Shown here piece by piece: positions 18,213 to 26,506 of a stretch of 34,080 bases of DNA. Origin of the DNA: Allobosea sp. TND4EK4 (GTDB lineage Bacteria; Pseudomonadota; Alphaproteobacteria; Rhizobiales; Beijerinckiaceae). The position numbers were made by a program, and so were the translations under genes. The notes beneath the pieces were generated by a model, which made no database searches, was not told the origin of the DNA, and saw only the letters and a program-made list of their open reading frames with translations. The DNA lies in the NCBI RefSeq assembly GCF_900156025.1, contig NZ_FTMO01000027.1, forward strand, positions 1 through 34,080. Reading direction: 5' to 3'. Within the stretch, counting starts at the first letter, position 1; every line of letters starts with the position of its first letter.

Positions 18213-19043
18213 GTGGGCCGCAATTATTTCCATCTGCACCTGGTCTCCGACGCGACCGGCGAGACCCTGATTGCGGTCAGCCGTGCCGCCGCGGCTCAAT
18301 ACGAAACCGTTTCCGCGATCGAGCATGTCTATCCGCTGGTGCGCTCGGAGGCGCAGCTGGCCCGTGTGCTGGCGGAGATCGAATCCTCGCCCGGCGTCGT
18401 GCTCTACACGCTCGTGGAACCGGAATGGCAGGAGAAGCTCGAGAATTTCTGCCGCGAGCTCGGCTGTCCCTGCCTTTCGGTTCTGCAGCCTGTGCTATCG
18501 CTGTTCCAGTCCTATCTCGGCCAGGCCTCGGCGACGAAGCCGGGCGCGCAGCACGTGCTCAACACCGAGTATTTCCGCCGCATCGACGCGATGAACTACA
18601 CGCTGCTGCACGATGACGGGCAGATGGGCGGCGATCTTGAAAACGCTGACGTAATCCTCGTCGGCATCAGCCGCACGTCGAAGACGCCGACCTCGATCTA
18701 CCTCGCCAATCGCGGCATCAAGACCGCCAACATCCCGCTGGTTCCGAACATGCCGCTGCCCGCGGACCTGGAAAGCGCCAGGAAGCCGCTGATCGTGGGG
18801 CTGGTCGCAAGCCCGGACCGGATCGTCCAGATCCGGCAGAACCGGCTGCTCTCGCTGCGTGCGGACGACGAAACCGCCTATGTCGACCCCGCCTCCGTCG
18901 CCGACGAAGTCGCCCAGTCGCGCCGCCTCTGTGCGCGCAAGGGCTGGCCGGTGATCGATGTGACGCGCCGCTCGATCGAGGAGACTGCCGCGTCCATCCT
19001 CGATCTCCTGCGCGATCATCGCATGAAGTTCATCGCGACATGA
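18213..19043 (+). CDS. Pyruvate,phosphate/water dikinase regulatory protein (PPSR/DUF299 family)
   Basis: Bifunctional ADP-dependent serine/threonine kinase and Pi-dependent pyrophosphorylase that switches PEP synthase or pyruvate phosphate dikinase off and on. The product starts [17 protein letters not shown], the family N-terminus, and has the P-loop GISRTSKT (151-158) in [22 protein letters not shown]. It ends with [22 protein letters not shown] chose GTG at 18213 (276 residues) because it has GGGAG upstream and fits the family length; an in-frame GTG at 18162 would add 17 unlikely residues. It is the right-hand origin neighbour. The maf start overlaps its stop by four bases. Whether the target is PpsA or PpdK cannot be told from sequence. 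Confidence 0.92.
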   Translation: MGRNYFHLHLVSDATGETLIAVSRAAAAQYETVSAIEHVYPLVRSEAQLARVLAEIESSPGVVLYTLVEPEWQEKLENFCRELGCPCLSVLQPVLSLFQSYLGQASATKPGAQHVLNTEYFRRIDAMNYTLLHDDGQMGGDLENADVILVGISRTSKTPTSIYLANRGIKTANIPLVPNMPLPADLESARKPLIVGLVASPDRIVQIRQNRLLSLRADDETAYVDPASVADEVAQSRRLCARKGWPVIDVTRRSIEETAASILDLLRDHRMKFIAT

Positions 19044-19663
19044 GCGACCGGACGCTCTGGCTGCAGCGCGAGCCACTCGTGCTGGCCTCCGGCAGCGTGA
19101 CGCGCCGGAACATGCTGGCGGCCATCGGCATCCCGGTCGACGTGGTCAAGCCAGGCGTCGACGAGCGAGCGATCGAGGCGTCTCTGGACGCGCAGGATGT
19201 CTCTGCCAAGCAGGTGGCGAAAACCCTTGCCGATGCCAAGGCCCGGGCTGTCTCCGTTCTCTATCCCGCCCGCTTCGTCCTGGCCGCGGATCAGACGCTC
19301 GACTGCGAAGGCAGGCGCTTCCACAAGCCGACGGATCCGGCGCAGGCGGCTGACCAGCTCATGCAGCTTGCGGGCCGGTCCCACTGGCTGCACGCGGCCT
19401 TCGCGCTCGCGCATCAGGGAGAGGTCGTGGCGGAGGGAGTGGGCTCGTCAAGCCTGGCGATGAGGGCTTTCGACCGGGGCTTCGTCACCCGCTATCTTGC
19501 TGTGGCCAGCCCGGGCGTCCTGGCGAGCGTCGGGAGCTACCAGATCGAGGGTCTCGGCGCCCATCTCTTCGAGCGGATCGAGGGCGATCATTTCACCATT
19601 CTCGGACTGCCGCTTCTGCCTGTGCTCGCCGCCTTGCGCGCGCAAGGCTGTCTCGCCGCCTGA
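19040..19663 (+). CDS. maf: Maf family nucleoside triphosphate pyrophosphatase
   Basis: House-cleaning NTP pyrophosphatase acting on non-canonical or modified nucleotides. The 207-residue product shows [18 protein letters not shown] near the start, where most Maf proteins have LASxSPRR, with the RR retained. Asp84 in [13 protein letters not shown] is the likely metal-binding/catalytic residue. [30 protein letters not shown] near the end is the characteristic C-terminal block. The ATG overlaps the preceding stop as ATGA, so translation is coupled. aroE starts 11 bases later. Substrate subgroup (dTTP/UTP versus m7GTP type) cannot be assigned by eye. Confidence 0.9.
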   Translation: MSDRTLWLQREPLVLASGSVTRRNMLAAIGIPVDVVKPGVDERAIEASLDAQDVSAKQVAKTLADAKARAVSVLYPARFVLAADQTLDCEGRRFHKPTDPAQAADQLMQLAGRSHWLHAAFALAHQGEVVAEGVGSSSLAMRAFDRGFVTRYLAVASPGVLASVGSYQIEGLGAHLFERIEGDHFTILGLPLLPVLAALRAQGCLAA

Positions 19664-19674
19664 ACGGACTTCAC

Positions 19675-20508
19675 ATGTCGCCGCGTTGCTTCGTCATCGG
19701 TCACCCCATCGCTCATTCCCGCTCGCCGATGATCCACCGCACCTGGCTGCGGCAATACGGGCTCGCCGGTTCCTATGACGCGATCGACGTGGCGCCGGCC
19801 GAGCTTCCGGCCTTCATGGCGCGGTTGAGGGAGGGCGACTACGCCGGCGGAAACGTCACCCTTCCGCACAAGGAAGCGGTGATGCCCTTCGTCGACGAGA
19901 TCACCCCGGCAGGCCTCGCGGTCGGTGCCGTCAACACGCTCTGGCACGAGGGCGGCAGGCTGATCGCCGACAACACGGACGTCACCGGCTTCCTGAGCCA
20001 TCTCGACGCCAGCGTCCCCGGCTGGCTGGACAGGACCGGCATGGCACTGGTGCTGGGCGCAGGCGGCGCAGCCAAGGGTATCTGCCACGGCCTGATGCAG
20101 CGCGGCGTCCGACGCATCACCATCGTCAATCGCAGCCGCCAGCGGGCCGAGGAACTGGCTGCGGCGCTCGGCGGCGGGATCCTCATACGTGACTGGATCG
20201 AGGCGGCCGCCTCCGTCGCCGATGCCGATCTCATCGTCAATACAACCGCCCTCGGCATGCACGGCAAGCCGCCGCTCGATCTCGATCTGTCCCGCCTCAA
20301 GCCCGGCACCATCGTCGATGACATCGTCTACGTGCCGCTCGAGACCCCGTTGCTGGCGGAGGCGAGGCGCCGCGGCGGCGTTCCGGTGGACGGCCTCGGC
20401 ATGTTGTTGCATCAGGCCGTGCCGGGTTTCGCACGCTGGTTCGGCGTCACGCCCGAGGTCACGGCGGAGCTGCGCGCACCGATTGAGGCGGATATCCTGA
20501 AGGCCTGA
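19675..20508 (+). CDS. aroE: Shikimate dehydrogenase
   Basis: NADP-dependent reduction of 3-dehydroshikimate to shikimate in aromatic amino-acid synthesis. The 277-residue product has the shikimate-binding opening FVIGHPIAHSRSPMIH, the catalytic Lys66 in GGNVTLPHKEAV, and Asp102 in ADNTDVTGF. The NADP-binding loop is VLGAGGAAKG (126-135), with NRSRQRAEELA as the basic patch that favours NADP. The C-terminal lid is DGLGMLLHQAVPGFARWFG. All catalytic residues are present. It lies in the maf-aroE-coaE-dnaQ run, with 15 bases before coaE. Confidence 0.96.
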   Translation: MSPRCFVIGHPIAHSRSPMIHRTWLRQYGLAGSYDAIDVAPAELPAFMARLREGDYAGGNVTLPHKEAVMPFVDEITPAGLAVGAVNTLWHEGGRLIADNTDVTGFLSHLDASVPGWLDRTGMALVLGAGGAAKGICHGLMQRGVRRITIVNRSRQRAEELAAALGGGILIRDWIEAAASVADADLIVNTTALGMHGKPPLDLDLSRLKPGTIVDDIVYVPLETPLLAEARRRGGVPVDGLGMLLHQAVPGFARWFGVTPEVTAELRAPIEADILKA

Positions 20509-20523
20509 TTCGCGGGAGCGCGC

Positions 20524-21138
20524 ATGACCTTCGTACTGGGCCTCACAGGCTCGATCGGCATGGGCAAATCGACGACCGCGCAGCTCTTCGTGCAGCGCGG
20601 CGTACCCCTGCATGATGCTGACGCGGCTGTGCACCGCCTGCATCGTGGCCGGGCTGTGGCGCCGATCGAGGCCGCCTTTCCGGGCACGGTGATCGATGGC
20701 GCGGTTGATCGTGCGAAGCTGGGAGCTGCCGTGCTCGGCAAGACCGAAGCTCTGCGCCGGCTCGAAGCGATCATCCATCCGCTGGTGCGTGAGGAGGAGG
20801 AGGCCTTCATCGCCCGTTGCCGTCGCGAAGGCGCGCAGCTCGCCATCATCGACGTGCCGCTCCTGCTCGAAACCGGTGGTGAGTCGCGCTGCGATGCTGT
20901 CCTCGTCGTGACGGCGCCGGCCGAGGTCCAGCGCCAGCGTGTCCTGGCCCGCCCCGGCATGACGCCGGAAAAGCTCGACGCCATCCTGTCGCGCCAGATG
21001 CCGGACGCGGAGAAGCGCCGGCATGCCCATTTCCTTGTGGAGACCGGCCGGGGCGTCATGGCCGCCGGGCGGCAGGTGGGCTCTATCCTGAGGGCGCTCG
21101 CCGGCCGGCCCGGCCGAACGGCGATGATGAGGTCCTGA
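20524..21138 (+). CDS. coaE: Dephospho-CoA kinase
   Basis: Catalyses the last step of coenzyme A synthesis, phosphorylating the 3'-hydroxyl of dephospho-CoA. The 204-residue P-loop kinase has [17 protein letters not shown] (P-loop about 8-16), [11 protein letters not shown] for the conserved D-A-D region, [21 protein letters not shown] for the CoA-binding DxPLLxE motif, and the lid [19 protein letters not shown]. Length is normal. It follows aroE closely and precedes dnaQ by 4 bases, so the group is likely co-transcribed. Confidence 0.95.
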   Translation: MTFVLGLTGSIGMGKSTTAQLFVQRGVPLHDADAAVHRLHRGRAVAPIEAAFPGTVIDGAVDRAKLGAAVLGKTEALRRLEAIIHPLVREEEEAFIARCRREGAQLAIIDVPLLLETGGESRCDAVLVVTAPAEVQRQRVLARPGMTPEKLDAILSRQMPDAEKRRHAHFLVETGRGVMAAGRQVGSILRALAGRPGRTAMMRS

Positions 21139-21142
21139 TCCG

Positions 21143-21859
21143 ATGCGCGAGATCGTTCTCGATACCGAAACCACCGGCGTGGAGCCGAACAGCGGCGACC
21201 GCATCGTCGAGATCGGCTGCGTCGAGCTGGTCAATCACTGCCCCAGCGGCCGCACCTTCCACGTCTACATCAATCCCGAGCGCTCGATGCCGGTCGAGGC
21301 CTTCAACGTCCACGGCCTGTCGGAGGAATTCCTGTCTGACAAGCCGGTCTTCGCATCGGTTGCGCAGGAGTTCGCCGACTTCATCGCCGGCGCCAAGCTG
21401 GTGATCCACAACGCGGCCTTCGACGTCGGCTTCATCAATATGGAGTTCAAGCGACTGGGCTTGCCCCCGGTCGAGCAGGCCCTGGTCGTCGACACCTTGT
21501 CCATGGCCCGCCGCAGGCATCCCGGCGCCTCGAACAGCCTTGATGCGCTTTGCTCGCGCTATGGCATCGACAACAGCCGTCGCACCAAGCATGGGGCCCT
21601 GCTGGACTCCGAGATTCTCGCCGAGGTCTATATCGAGCTGATCGGCGGCAAGCAGGCCTCGCTCGGCCTCGGCGTCGAGACGGCGGCGGGGCGGCCCGGC
21701 TTGGCGGCTCCCGTTCTGGAAAGGCCGCAGCGCCTGCGTCCTCTGGCGCCGCGGCTGGACGAGGCCGCCATCGCGGCCCACCAGGCTTTCATCCTCGGCT
21801 CGCTGAAGGCCCCGCTGTGGAAGAGCTATCTCGGCATCACTGACGAGGCGGCACAATAG
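21143..21859 (+). CDS. dnaQ: DNA polymerase III epsilon subunit (proofreading exonuclease)
   Basis: 3'-5' proofreading exonuclease of the replicative polymerase. The 238-residue DEDDh nuclease has all four acidic ligands and the general base: Asp7 and Glu9 in [12 protein letters not shown], Asp94 in [11 protein letters not shown], and His150 with Asp155 in [15 protein letters not shown]. Beyond residue 175 the sequence is variable and would hold the polymerase-binding tail. The 3' end overlaps the convergent TerC-family gene by 23 bases. The coaE-dnaQ pairing and the location beside secB are typical for this class. Confidence 0.95.
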   Translation: MREIVLDTETTGVEPNSGDRIVEIGCVELVNHCPSGRTFHVYINPERSMPVEAFNVHGLSEEFLSDKPVFASVAQEFADFIAGAKLVIHNAAFDVGFINMEFKRLGLPPVEQALVVDTLSMARRRHPGASNSLDALCSRYGIDNSRRTKHGALLDSEILAEVYIELIGGKQASLGLGVETAAGRPGLAAPVLERPQRLRPLAPRLDEAAIAAHQAFILGSLKAPLWKSYLGITDEAAQ

Positions 21860-22628
21860 GCCCCCTGTCCGCTTCGCCCGGCGCGGCCTCCGGTGCCGAT
21901 GGCGTGCGCCGCCGCGACAGCATGTTGAGCGCCTCGACCAGCGCCGAGAAGGCCATGGCGGCGTAGACATAGCCCTTCGGCACATGCACGCCGAAGCCTT
22001 CGGCGATCAGCATGGCGCCGATCATCAGCAGGAAGCCCAGCGCCAGCATCACGATGGTCGGGTTTTTCTCGATGAACTTCGCCAGCGGATCGGCCGCGAG
22101 CAGCATCGTCAGGACGGCCACGATCACCGCGATGACCATCACCGGCACATGCTCGGTCATGCCCACCGCCGTGATGATCGAATCGATCGAGAAGACGAGG
22201 TCGAGCAGCAGGATCTGGACGATCACGCCGCCGAAGGTGACGCCGGCGGCCCGGCCGCCGTCGAAGACGTCGGGACCAGGAGCCGGATCGACCTTGTGAT
22301 GAATCTCCTTGGTCGCCTTCCAGACCAGGAAGAGGCCGCCCGCGATCAGGATGATGTCGCGCCATGAGAACGGCTGGCCGAAGACGGTGAAGATCGGCGC
22401 CGTCAGCTTGACGATGATCGCGACGGTGCTGAGCAGGGCGAGCCTGAGGATCAGGGCGAGCCCGATGCCGATCTTGCGGCCCTTCGAGCGCTGATGCTCC
22501 GGCAGCTTGTTGGTCAGGATGGAGATGAAGATCAGGTTGTCGATGCCGAGCACGACCTCCATGGCGATCAAGGCTCCGAGCGCGGCCCAAACGGCGGGAT
22601 CGGAGGCAAGCGTCATCAGGGCGTCCAT
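21837..22628 (-). CDS. TerC family integral membrane protein
   Basis: Polytopic membrane protein of the TerC/YkoY/Alx family, several of which export Mn2+ or help metallate secreted enzymes. The 263-residue product has about seven hydrophobic segments. The family motif [15 protein letters not shown] sits in the first, and its repeat [15 protein letters not shown] in the second half; both carry the membrane-embedded acidic residues thought to bind metal. [14 protein letters not shown] links the halves. I chose the ATG at 22628 with GGAGA upstream; the open frame continues 15 codons further. No C-terminal CBS or transporter-associated domain is present. Substrate is not determinable from sequence. 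Convergent overlap of 23 bases with dnaQ. Confidence 0.88.
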   Translation of the reverse strand: MDALMTLASDPAVWAALGALIAMEVVLGIDNLIFISILTNKLPEHQRSKGRKIGIGLALILRLALLSTVAIIVKLTAPIFTVFGQPFSWRDIILIAGGLFLVWKATKEIHHKVDPAPGPDVFDGGRAAGVTFGGVIVQILLLDLVFSIDSIITAVGMTEHVPVMVIAVIVAVLTMLLAADPLAKFIEKNPTIVMLALGFLLMIGAMLIAEGFGVHVPKGYVYAAMAFSALVEALNMLSRRRTPSAPEAAPGEADRGPIVPPRQ

Positions 22629-22792
22629 CGGGTCTCCATCGATAAGCAAAAGGCGGGCGTCACTCCCGACCACCGCACACCCGCAGGATGTGACAACGAT
22701 GCTCGGTTCGATGAGGGGCGTCCGCCGCGATGGCAGTCGAGATGGAGAGGTCGCTGCCGTTCCGCAAGGTCAACAATTTTGCGCAACAAACG

Positions 22793-22814
22793 AAAAAGGG
22801 CCCCGATGGGGCCC
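22793..22814 (-). terminator. Intrinsic terminator of secB
   Basis: GGGCCCC (22798-22804) and GGGGCCC (22808-22814) make a 7-bp G/C stem with a 3-base loop. On the minus strand it runs directly into TTTTT. It lies 30 bases after the secB stop. Confidence 0.9.
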
Positions 22815-22844
22815 TTGACGCATTCGATCGCGATCGACGCCGGA

Positions 22845-23342
22845 TCAGGCCGTCCCGCTGGCCTGCATGTCCTGCATGTCCTGCAGGTTCTGGTGATAGA
22901 GCGCCGCGAAGTCGATCGGCGGCACGTAGAAGGGCGGGAAACCGCCGCCCTGAACCGCCTCGGCGATGATCTGGCGGGCAAAGGGGAAGAGCAGGCGTGC
23001 GCAGTCGATGACCAGCACGGGGTGGATATGCTCCTGCGGGATGTTCTGCAGGCGAAAGACGCCGCCATAGCTCAGATCGAAGGCAAAGACGGTCTCGCCA
23101 TTGATCTCGGCACGGCCGTCGAGCTTGAGCACCGTCTCGTAGTCGGTATCGCCGAGCGGCGTCGTGCTGACATTCACCTGCAGCGACATTTGCGGGCCCT
23201 GCTGGGCCTCCTGCTGGGCGAGCACGCGCGGTGCCTTGGGATTCTCGAAGGAGAAATCCTTGGTGTACTGGATCAGGGCGTTGAGGCTCGGCGCCGCATT
23301 CGCGGCATCGGTGCCATTGCCGTTGGGAAGTTCGTTGGCCAT
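22845..23342 (-). CDS. secB: Protein-export chaperone SecB
   Basis: Cytosolic tetrameric chaperone that keeps preproteins unfolded and hands them to SecA. The 165-residue product shows LNALIQYTKDFSFENPKAP near the start, QVNVSTTPLGDTDYETVLKLDGRA in the core, FRLQNIPQEHIHPVLVIDCARLLFPFARQIIAE for the conserved client-binding groove, and GGGFPPFYVPPIDFAALY near the end. The start ATG is at 23342; the upstream open frame is not protein-like. Divergent from the Tim44-like gene with a 250-base gap, and followed by a strong terminator. Confidence 0.97.
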   Translation of the reverse strand: MANELPNGNGTDAANAAPSLNALIQYTKDFSFENPKAPRVLAQQEAQQGPQMSLQVNVSTTPLGDTDYETVLKLDGRAEINGETVFAFDLSYGGVFRLQNIPQEHIHPVLVIDCARLLFPFARQIIAEAVQGGGFPPFYVPPIDFAALYHQNLQDMQDMQASGTA

Positions 23343-23592
23343 CGGTCCGCTCTGTTCCTGGCAGGCTGTCTGGGAATCCCGCGCCGTTTCCGTCGCCGGG
23401 ATGCGCTTTGCTCTCCGGCGCACCGCGCGTCGGCTATCATGGACGGAAAGGTGGCACAAGAAGCTGCCTTCACAAGGGCAGGGGTGGATGTTACGAGCCA
23501 GTCTTACCATATGACGCCGAGACGGCCGGCAATCGGCGATCGGGCGGCCGTCTGCACCATGACAATCACGGGGAGCCGCGGGACCGCCTTCG

Positions 23593-24321
23593 ATGCAAAA
23601 TTCCTTCGACATGACGACGCTGATCTTCCTGGCTCTGGCGGTGTTCGTCGCCTGGAAGCTGCGCTCGGTCCTCGGCCAGAAGACCGGCAGCGAGCAGCCG
23701 CCGAAGGACCCCTTCGCCCGCCGCGAGGCGCCGCCCATGCGGCCCGACCAGCAGGGCCAGGGGCCCGAGCAGCGCGACAACGTCATTCGCCTGCCAGGCG
23801 CGGCCAACGATCCCGTCGCCGCTCCGCCCTCCTCCGAGCGCTGGAAGGACATAGCCCCGCCGGACAGCCCGCTCGCGGCCGGCATCGACGCGGTCATCAA
23901 GCAGGAGCCCTCCTTCGATCCGCGCGATTTCCTCGCGGGGGCGAAGTCCGCCTATGAGACGATCGTCACGGCCTTTGCCCGCGGGGACCGCAAGACCCTG
24001 AAGGGACTCCTTGCCAAGGAGGTCTATGACGGCTTCGAACAGGCCATCACCGATCGCGAGAAGCGCGGCGAGAAGGCCGAGTCGAACTTCGTCTCGCTCG
24101 ACAAGGCCGAGCTTGCAGCCGTCGAGGTCAAGGGCAAGACCGCGCAGGTCACGATCGCCTTCGTTTCCCAGCTCATCAGCGTCACGCGCGATGCTCAGGG
24201 CGCCGTTGTCGACGGCAGCGCCGACCAGGTGGTCGTGGTCAACGATATCTGGACCTTCTCGCGCCAGCTCGGCAGCCGCGACCCGAACTGGCTCCTGGTC
24301 GCCACTGAAGCCGGGGCGTGA
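23593..24321 (+). CDS. Tim44-like domain protein (TimA family)
   Basis: Bacterial relative of mitochondrial Tim44. The 242-residue product has one N-terminal membrane anchor (about residues 7-23, MTTLIFLALAVFVAW), a Pro/Gln-rich linker and a Tim44 domain from about residue 95. Signs of that domain are FDPRDFLAGAKSAYETIVTAFARGDRKTLKGLLAKEVYDGF and the terminal VNDIWTFSRQLGSRDPNWLLVAT. Its role in bacteria is poorly defined, though it is linked to membrane-associated proteins. It is the first of a coupled run (Tim44-like, mltA, smr, XRE) divergent from secB, a conserved alphaproteobacterial arrangement that fits a protein-export or envelope role. Confidence 0.88.
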   Translation: MQNSFDMTTLIFLALAVFVAWKLRSVLGQKTGSEQPPKDPFARREAPPMRPDQQGQGPEQRDNVIRLPGAANDPVAAPPSSERWKDIAPPDSPLAAGIDAVIKQEPSFDPRDFLAGAKSAYETIVTAFARGDRKTLKGLLAKEVYDGFEQAITDREKRGEKAESNFVSLDKAELAAVEVKGKTAQVTIAFVSQLISVTRDAQGAVVDGSADQVVVVNDIWTFSRQLGSRDPNWLLVATEAGA

Positions 24322-25487
24322 ACGATGGGCGCGCCAGGGCTTTTCTGGCGTCGCTGCTGTTCTGCCTCATCCCGATGACGGCCTTAGCGTCCTCCCCGTT
24401 TCCGCTGCCTCGAGGGGTGCATGCCGAGGACGTCCCGCCGCGGGACCTGCCCGGCTGGCTGCAGGATGACCAGGCCGCGGCCTTCGCGATCTTCGCCGAA
24501 GGCTGCATGGCCGACCCGCCGCTGCGCGAGGGGGTGACACCTCCCCCGATTCTCGAGGCGGCCTGCACTCGCGCCAGGGCGCTGGCGGCCGCAGGCCCCG
24601 TCGATCGCGAAGCCGGCCGGCGCTTCTTCGAGGATAATTTCCGCTTTCTGCGCATCCGGCCGGCGCAGGGCGAGACGGGCTTCATGACCGGCTATTTCGA
24701 GCCGGAATTCGAAGGTTCGCTCACCCGCTCGGATGCGTTCCCGACGCCGCTCTATGATCGGCCGAAGGATCTGGTCACGCGGCACCCAGGCGAGACATGG
24801 CCGGGACTCGCTCCGGAGCTTTCCGCCGCCCGCCGCACCGAGAGGGGGCTTGAAGCCTTTCCCGACCGCGCCGCGATCGACGACGGTGCCCTCGAAGGCC
24901 AAGGGCTGGAAATTCTCTGGCTGCGCGATCCGGTCGATCGCTTCGTGCTGCAGGTGCAGGGCTCCGGCCGCATCCGCCTGCCGGACGGCTCCGTCACCCG
25001 GCTTGTCTATTCCGGCCGCAACGGCCTGCCCTACACCTCGCTCGGCCGCGTGCTGAGCCAGCGCGAGGCCATCCCGCCCGAACAGATGACGATGGACCGG
25101 CTGGTGGCGCGGCTGAAGGCCGACGCCGGCTTCGCGCGCGAGTTGATCCGGCTCAACCGCTCCTTCGTCTTCTTCACCCGCCGCGACGACCTGCCGGCAG
25201 AGGCCGGGCCGATCGGCGGCGCCGGGCTGCCGCTGACGCCGCTGCGCAGCGTCGCCATCGACCGCTCGATCTGGCCCTACGGCCTCCCCGTCTGGATCGA
25301 TGCGAAGATCCCCGATGGACAGGGCCGCGAGGCACCCTTCGCGCGTCTGACGATCGCGCAGGACACCGGCTCCGCCATTCTGGGACCGGCAAGGCTGGAC
25401 CTTTTCATCGGCTCGGGGGCCGCCGCCGGGCACCGCGCGGGGCTGATTCGCCACCCGACGTCCTTCATCGTGCTCTGGCCGCGCTGA
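24318..25487 (+). CDS. mltA: Murein transglycosylase A (MltA domain)
   Basis: Lytic transglycosylase that cuts the glycan backbone of peptidoglycan, leaving 1,6-anhydro ends. The 389-residue product has a signal peptide ending near ALASS (about residue 26). The MltA barrel runs from about residue 100, with TGYFEPEFEGS, QVQGSGRIRLPDGS and GRNGLPYTSLGR. The 3D domain at the C-terminus has AQDTGSAI (Asp349), RLDLFIGSG (Asp361) and AGHRAG, the catalytic aspartate region. No lipobox cysteine is present at the signal cleavage site, unlike E. coli MltA, so it is probably a soluble periplasmic form. GTG start overlapping the upstream stop as GTGA. Confidence 0.92.
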   Translation: MNDGRARAFLASLLFCLIPMTALASSPFPLPRGVHAEDVPPRDLPGWLQDDQAAAFAIFAEGCMADPPLREGVTPPPILEAACTRARALAAAGPVDREAGRRFFEDNFRFLRIRPAQGETGFMTGYFEPEFEGSLTRSDAFPTPLYDRPKDLVTRHPGETWPGLAPELSAARRTERGLEAFPDRAAIDDGALEGQGLEILWLRDPVDRFVLQVQGSGRIRLPDGSVTRLVYSGRNGLPYTSLGRVLSQREAIPPEQMTMDRLVARLKADAGFARELIRLNRSFVFFTRRDDLPAEAGPIGGAGLPLTPLRSVAIDRSIWPYGLPVWIDAKIPDGQGREAPFARLTIAQDTGSAILGPARLDLFIGSGAAAGHRAGLIRHPTSFIVLWPR

Positions 25488-25488
25488 G

Positions 25489-26049
25489 ATGCGCTCGCGC
25501 CGGGGCAGAACGTTGAGCGAGGCCGATATCGCCCTGTGGCGCCAGGTCGCGCGGACGGTGAAGCCGCTGCCCGGACGAGCGCCGATCGAGCCCGATCCGG
25601 CTCCCCCGGCCGTGGACATGCCGCAACCCGTCGCCGCTCCGCTGGCGGCTGTCGCGGCACATCCGAAGCCCAAGGCCAGCGCGCCCTTGCCACTGGCGCC
25701 GATCGAACGGCGCTTGCGGACACAGCTCCGGCGCGGGCAGCAGGACATTGAGGCCTCGATCGACCTGCACGGCATGCGCCAGGATGAGGCACATTTCGCG
25801 CTGCATGCGTTCCTGCGCCGCGAGCAGGCGCGCGGCACCCGCATGGCGCTGGTGGTGACCGGCAAGGGCGGGGCGGGGCCAGTGCTGTTCGGGGAGGAGC
25901 GCGGCGTGCTGCGTCGCATGGTGCCGCATTGGCTGCGCCATGCCGAACTGCGCCCCTTGGTGCTGGCTTTCGAGGAAGCCGAGCAGCGCCATGGCGGCTC
26001 CGGGGCGCTCTATATCCGCCTGCGCCGGCTCAAGGGGCATGGCCCGTGA
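25489..26049 (+). CDS. Smr domain protein
   Basis: A 186-residue protein with a C-terminal Smr (small MutS-related) domain, a nuclease fold found alone or at the end of MutS2. Signatures are IDLHGMRQDEA (DLHG at 92-95), ALVVTGKGG (TGKG at 124-127) and the C-terminal HGGSGALYIRLRRL. The first 75 residues are Pro/Ala-rich and probably disordered. Whether it cuts nucleic acid and which substrate it uses is unknown. The ATG lies one base after the mltA stop, and the downstream XRE gene overlaps its last codon, so it sits within a tightly packed operon. Confidence 0.88.
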   Translation: MRSRRGRTLSEADIALWRQVARTVKPLPGRAPIEPDPAPPAVDMPQPVAAPLAAVAAHPKPKASAPLPLAPIERRLRTQLRRGQQDIEASIDLHGMRQDEAHFALHAFLRREQARGTRMALVVTGKGGAGPVLFGEERGVLRRMVPHWLRHAELRPLVLAFEEAEQRHGGSGALYIRLRRLKGHGP

Positions 26050-26420
26050 CGCCCTTCGGACGGCGCGTCCGGGAACTGCGGGAGCGCCGCGGCATCACGC
26101 TGGCGCAGATGGCGGAAGGTCTCGGCGTAACGCCGGCCTATCTCTCGGCGCTGGAGCACGGCAAGCGCGGCCGCCCGACCTTTACCCTGATCCAGGGGGC
26201 GATCCATCTGCTCGGCGTCATCTGGGACGAGGCCGACGAGCTCGTGCGCCTCGCCGACCTCTCGCATCCCCGCGTGACCGTCGATACGGCCGGCCTCGAT
26301 GCCGAGGCGACGCTGTTCGCCAACCGGCTGGCCCGCGAGATCGCGGATCTCGGAGCCGAGGATCTGCGCCGGCTCGGCGCCGTCCTCGACGAGGCGGAAC
26401 AGCGCCGCGCTCCCCCTTGA
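26046..26420 (+). CDS. XRE-family helix-turn-helix transcriptional regulator
   Basis: A 124-residue DNA-binding protein. The N-terminal HTH_3 domain spans about residues 5-60, with RRVRELRERRGITLAQMAEGLGVTPAYLSALEHGKRGRP; the recognition helix is near TPAYLSALE. The rest is helical, ending AEQRRAPP, with no ligand domain recognised. The GTG start overlaps the smr stop as GTGA and gives the proper HTH N-terminus MTPFGRRVRE. It closes the Tim44-like/mltA/smr run and may autoregulate, but no operator was identified. The target genes are unknown. Confidence 0.85.
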   Translation: MTPFGRRVRELRERRGITLAQMAEGLGVTPAYLSALEHGKRGRPTFTLIQGAIHLLGVIWDEADELVRLADLSHPRVTVDTAGLDAEATLFANRLAREIADLGAEDLRRLGAVLDEAEQRRAPP

Positions 26421-26506
26421 CCGAGTCGGCTTGACCGGCCCGCTTGCGGATGCGACAGGGCCGCCACCCTTTGCCGGCGCCAGCGCCGCTCATCCCCGGA
26501 CCCGCC

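Noticed and set aside
22629..22792. yybP-ykoY Mn2+ riboswitch upstream of the TerC gene
   Set aside because: I could not find the conserved loop sequences of that class; only a terminator-like hairpin is visible.
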